Part shown: positions 6,019 through 8,148 of the stretch, in pieces
Layout: each line of letters begins with the position of its first letter
Numbering within the stretch: position 1 is the stretch's first letter
Origin: Desulfobacteraceae bacterium UBA5623
GTDB lineage: Bacteria > Desulfobacterota > DSM-4660 > Desulfatiglandales > Desulfatiglandaceae
Assembly (NCBI GenBank): GCA_002424495.1
Contig: DIKH01000336.1
Coordinates: 1 to 8,148 of the forward strand
DNA length: 8,148 bases
Reading direction: 5' to 3'
The notes under the pieces: generated by a model
Database searches by the model: none
What the model saw: only the letters and a program-made list of their open reading frames with translations
What the model was told of the DNA's origin: nothing
Translations under genes and position numbers: made by a program

Positions 6019-6660
6019 AACCGGAAGGGATACCTCATAGGCCGGAAAAGGATTCAGCGGCTCATGCGGCTGATGGGTATTGAAGCGATATATCCCAAGC
6101 CAAGGACAAGCAAGCCGCATCCTGGTCACCGCATCTACCCCTATTTGCTGAAGGGGTTGGACATCAACCATCCGGATATGATTTGGTGCTCCGACATAAC
6201 GTATGTTCCCCTCAGACATGGTTTTATGTATCTGGTAGTGGTCATGGACTGGCACGGCCGGAAGGTGCTTTCCTGGCGCATATCAAACACACTGGATACG
6301 GAATTTTGTGCATCTGCTCTTGAGGAGGCTATCGCACAATACGGTCGACCTGAAATATTCAATACCGACCAGGGCAGCCAGTTTACAAGTGATGCATTTA
6401 CAGAGGTGTTGAAATACAATAGCATTAGAATCAGTATGGATGGCCGTGGCCGATTTACGGACAATATTTTTATTGAACGCCTTTGGTGGACGGTGAAGTA
6501 TCATTATCTTCACCTTCATTCATTTGACAACGGCCTTGAACTGCAAAAAGGCTTGAAGAGCTGGTTTGAATATTATAACAGGCAACGGACGCACCAGTCG
6601 TTGGACAGGATGACTCCCGACGAGTGCTATTTCAAAGACCAAGTAAAACAGGCTGCCTGA
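6019..6660 (+). pseudogene. IS3-family transposase orfB, C-terminal fragment with the DDE catalytic domain
   Basis: Reading resumes after the MITE with NRKGYLIGRKRIQRL and runs to the TGA at 6658-6660. It contains the linker YPKPRTSKPHPGHRIYP and the integrase core. The DDE triad is visible: Asp in WCSDITYV, Asp in NTDQGSQF and Glu in FIERLWW, with 35 residues between the second Asp and the Glu, as in the IS3 family, and the usual YNRQRTHQSLDRMTP near the end. The catalytic core is therefore undamaged, which suggests that the MITE insertion is recent relative to sequence decay. The first internal ATG is at 6064, without an obvious ribosome binding site, so the piece is probably not expressed as a functional transposase. 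Confidence 0.88.
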
Positions 6661-6673
6661 CGGGGCGCCAACC

Positions 6674-6685
6674 GGGTCCACCGCA
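6674..6685 (-). repeat. IS3-element right terminal inverted repeat
   Basis: GGGTCCACCGCA on the plus strand; its reverse complement matches the left end at 5367-5378 in 11 of 12 positions. It ends 1 base before the sensor kinase stop codon. Confidence 0.65.
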
Positions 6686-6686
6686 C

Positions 6687-7883
6687 TTACCCCTCACAAT
6701 AAGGGATTTCTATAAATATTTTTGTGCCCTTCCCCGAAGCTGACTGAATATCCATTTTACCTTGAAGCAGTTTTACCCGATCCGCCATGTTTCTTAGGCC
6801 CATATGAGTTCCGTTGGATGACCGAGCCTGCTGTTTCTTTAGATTAAATCCTATGCCGTTATCTTTTATGAGAAGAATAATGGTTCTGGAAGATGGAATG
6901 AGCTTGATGGTTGCATGACTGGCATTTGCATGTTTTTTTATATTGTTGAGGCCCTCTTGAACCAGGCGATACAGGTTGATCTTCATATCAAAACTGACAT
7001 TAAGTTCGTTTATCTCGCCAAAACGGAAAGTAACATTAATCCCGTGTTTTTCGGAAAATTGCTTGCAGTATTCATGGAGCATCCGCATCAGCTCCAGTCT
7101 TTCCAGTTCTGGCGGCCTCAGTTCATATGAAAGGTTTCGCACTACCATTAAAACTGTTAGAAGCATATCTGATATGGAGGAAATATGTTGCCGTATCTCA
7201 GGCTGTAACAATTTGTTTTTCATAAGAATTTCACATTCGATTGTTGCCGCTGAAAGGTCTTGCGATACGCGGTCATACAGTTCACAAGAAATCAATCGAC
7301 GTTCTATTTCCTGGGATTTGATGAGTTGGCGCGTAAGGTTGCGAATGAGTTCTTCCGCCTTCTTGTGATTGTCAATATCACGAACCGAACAAACCATCCT
7401 CAGTGGATTTTTTATCTCATTAAAAATTACGATGCTGCGGGAGTTAAACCAGCGGTATGCTCCGGGTTTGGAAAGAAACAGGTAATCTTCATTAAATGGT
7501 TCATTTCCCTCCAAGTGTTTTTGCAGTTGATTGATCACGCGTTCACGGTGATCTGAATGTATGCGCGATTTCCAATAATCAATAGATGCCTGCCCGCCAA
7601 TGTCATCGTTTAATCCCCAAGATTCTTTTAGAGCAGGAGAAATGAAGATCTCATCTTCAGGAATAAGCCAGTCGAATATCCCAGCGTTAGTAACCTCCAG
7701 GGCGAGTCTCAGCCGTTCTTCACTTTTTTGAGGCACTGATTCATCCTGCCTGCATTCAGCTATTTCTCTAATTGTCACGGCAGCCCCTTCGGTATTTATT
7801 TGCCTAACCGCATCCTTTATTGTTTTTTCCTCTCTTACAAGCCTATGGCCTTCTTGTAAATCAGTTATGTCACGATGTCCCAA
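6687..7883 (-). CDS. PAS-domain sensor histidine kinase of the NarX/DegS type, phosphoacceptor His replaced by Tyr
   Basis: 398 residues from a TTG at 7883; the start is uncertain because no good ribosome binding site precedes it and a TGA lies five codons upstream in frame. A GTG at residue 36, preceded by AAGGGG, is an alternative. A PAS/PAC sensor domain covers about 54-172 (ERLRLALEVTNAGIFDW ... SVRDID). It is followed by a HisKA_3-like dimerisation helix (about 182-260) and a HATPase domain with an N box (LVQEGLNNIKKHA, 307-319), DNGIGF (341-346) and GLRNMADRV (362-370). The family normally has RELHD at the phosphorylation site; here it reads CELYD with Tyr203, so ordinary His autophosphorylation is not possible. 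The first residues, GHRDITDLQ, resemble the end of another PAS domain, hinting at a lost N-terminal portion. There are no membrane segments, so a soluble protein is expected. No partner regulator is in the window. Confidence 0.82.
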   Translation of the reverse strand: MGHRDITDLQEGHRLVREEKTIKDAVRQINTEGAAVTIREIAECRQDESVPQKSEERLRLALEVTNAGIFDWLIPEDEIFISPALKESWGLNDDIGGQASIDYWKSRIHSDHRERVINQLQKHLEGNEPFNEDYLFLSKPGAYRWFNSRSIVIFNEIKNPLRMVCSVRDIDNHKKAEELIRNLTRQLIKSQEIERRLISCELYDRVSQDLSAATIECEILMKNKLLQPEIRQHISSISDMLLTVLMVVRNLSYELRPPELERLELMRMLHEYCKQFSEKHGINVTFRFGEINELNVSFDMKINLYRLVQEGLNNIKKHANASHATIKLIPSSRTIILLIKDNGIGFNLKKQQARSSNGTHMGLRNMADRVKLLQGKMDIQSASGKGTKIFIEIPYCEG

Positions 7884-7968
7884 TATAAGCTGGAATCATG
7901 TTGCGTATCAGCCCGTTCATCCCTAAACGATCAATCAATAATGCTAATAAATTGTCAATCTGCGCATC

Positions 7969-8148
7969 CTAAACAGCTTTTTCTCTCAAATCAAGGATTC
8001 TTTTGGACTTGAATTCCGCTCTTGGCAAATCGCTATAGGGTACGAGTTCTATCTTTGGATTTATCCGGCATTTATTGTTACATTCCCTTGCCAAAGGAAC
8101 ATATGGGGTAATTGCATTCAGTACAGTCGCGACAAAGGCCGCCATGGC
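7969..8148 (-). CDS. C-terminus of a probable aryl/acyl-CoA ligase (phenylacetate-CoA ligase-like), partial
   Basis: A reading frame open to the right edge gives the last 59 residues of a protein, ending at TAG (7969-7971). The stretch PKIELVPYSDLPRAEFKSKRILD resembles the C-terminal domain of AMP-forming ligases of the phenylacetate-CoA ligase type, which commonly end with a pattern like ELVP..LPR.E.K.KR..D and use a Lys there in adenylation. If so, the gene would activate an aromatic or other carboxylic acid to its CoA thioester, which fits the CoA-ester reductase downstream. Only a short C-terminal piece is visible, so the call rests on motif resemblance and context. The frame beyond the stop stays open for 33 more codons (to 7870-7872), which may hint at a former longer protein or be chance. 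Confidence 0.45.
   Translation of the reverse strand, partial: AMAAFVATVLNAITPYVPLARECNNKCRINPKIELVPYSDLPRAEFKSKRILDLREKAV

Larger units (their letters stand above)
5367..6685 (+). mobile_element. IS3-family insertion sequence, interrupted by a MITE
   Basis: The element has imperfect terminal inverted repeats (5367-5378 and 6674-6685) beginning TG and ending CA, two overlapping transposase frames in IS3 arrangement (orfA and orfB in the -1 frame), and a DDE catalytic domain. Its length of 1319 bp, or about 1219 without the nested insertion, fits the family. The usual 3-5 bp direct target repeat is not visible: the left flank ends ATGC and the right flank begins CTTA. A later rearrangement or a deletion next to the element could explain this. 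The right end lies 1 base beyond the stop codon of the sensor kinase. orfB is broken, so this copy cannot make its own OrfAB transposase. Confidence 0.85.

Noticed and set aside
4685..6685. CRISPR array or toxin-antitoxin module in the repeat-rich middle region.
   Set aside because: The repeats are single pairs of inverted sequences belonging to the ends and hairpins of the insertion elements; there are no regularly spaced direct repeats and no paired small genes.

Overview
The window looks like part of a chromosome from an anaerobic bacterium that degrades aromatic compounds. Desulfobacterota or a similar lineage is my inference from the gene content and moderate GC; no marker gene is present to prove it. 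Every cellular gene lies on the minus strand, so the locus reads from high to low coordinates: a probable aryl/acyl-CoA ligase C-terminus (8148-7969), a PAS sensor kinase of the NarX/DegS type (7883-6687), a three-subunit molybdenum hydroxylase (4654-801), and the start of a second, paralogous molybdenum large subunit (652 to the left edge).

The hydroxylase has the small [2Fe-2S] subunit (4193-4654), the FAD subunit (3126-4145) and the molybdopterin subunit (801-3104), tightly spaced and each with a strong Shine-Dalgarno site. The FAD subunit carries a cysteine-rich insert like the one that binds an extra [4Fe-4S] cluster in 4-hydroxybenzoyl-CoA reductase (4-HBCR), a signature separating that enzyme from ordinary xanthine dehydrogenases. 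Together with a nearby CoA ligase-like gene this suggests a route in which an aromatic acid is activated to its CoA thioester and then reductively dehydroxylated. The substrate is inferred, not proven.

Between the kinase and the hydroxylase operon sits about 2 kb of mobile DNA (about 4685-6685) in three layers. First is an IS200/IS605-type element with palindromic ends and a tnpA that appears to carry a 1-base deletion near its start. Second is an IS3-family element (5367-6685) with orfA, a U UUU UUA slippery site and orfB. Third is a 98-bp MITE-like element (5919-6016) flanked by TA, inserted inside orfB. Removing 100 bp (element plus one TA) restores the orfB frame exactly. The mobile block ends about 25 bases upstream of the ribosome binding site of the first hydroxylase gene and starts 1 base after the kinase stop codon. 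Without it those genes would lie roughly 70 bases apart, so ligase, kinase and hydroxylase may once have been one transcription unit.

The sensor kinase has an intact ATP-binding region but a Tyr where the phosphoacceptor His should be, and it looks N-terminally eroded. I see no CRISPR array, tRNA or rRNA, and no clearly new multi-gene system. The most interesting signals are the nested insertions, the possible RNA pairing in the IS200-like element, the His-less kinase and the tandem molybdenum subunits.
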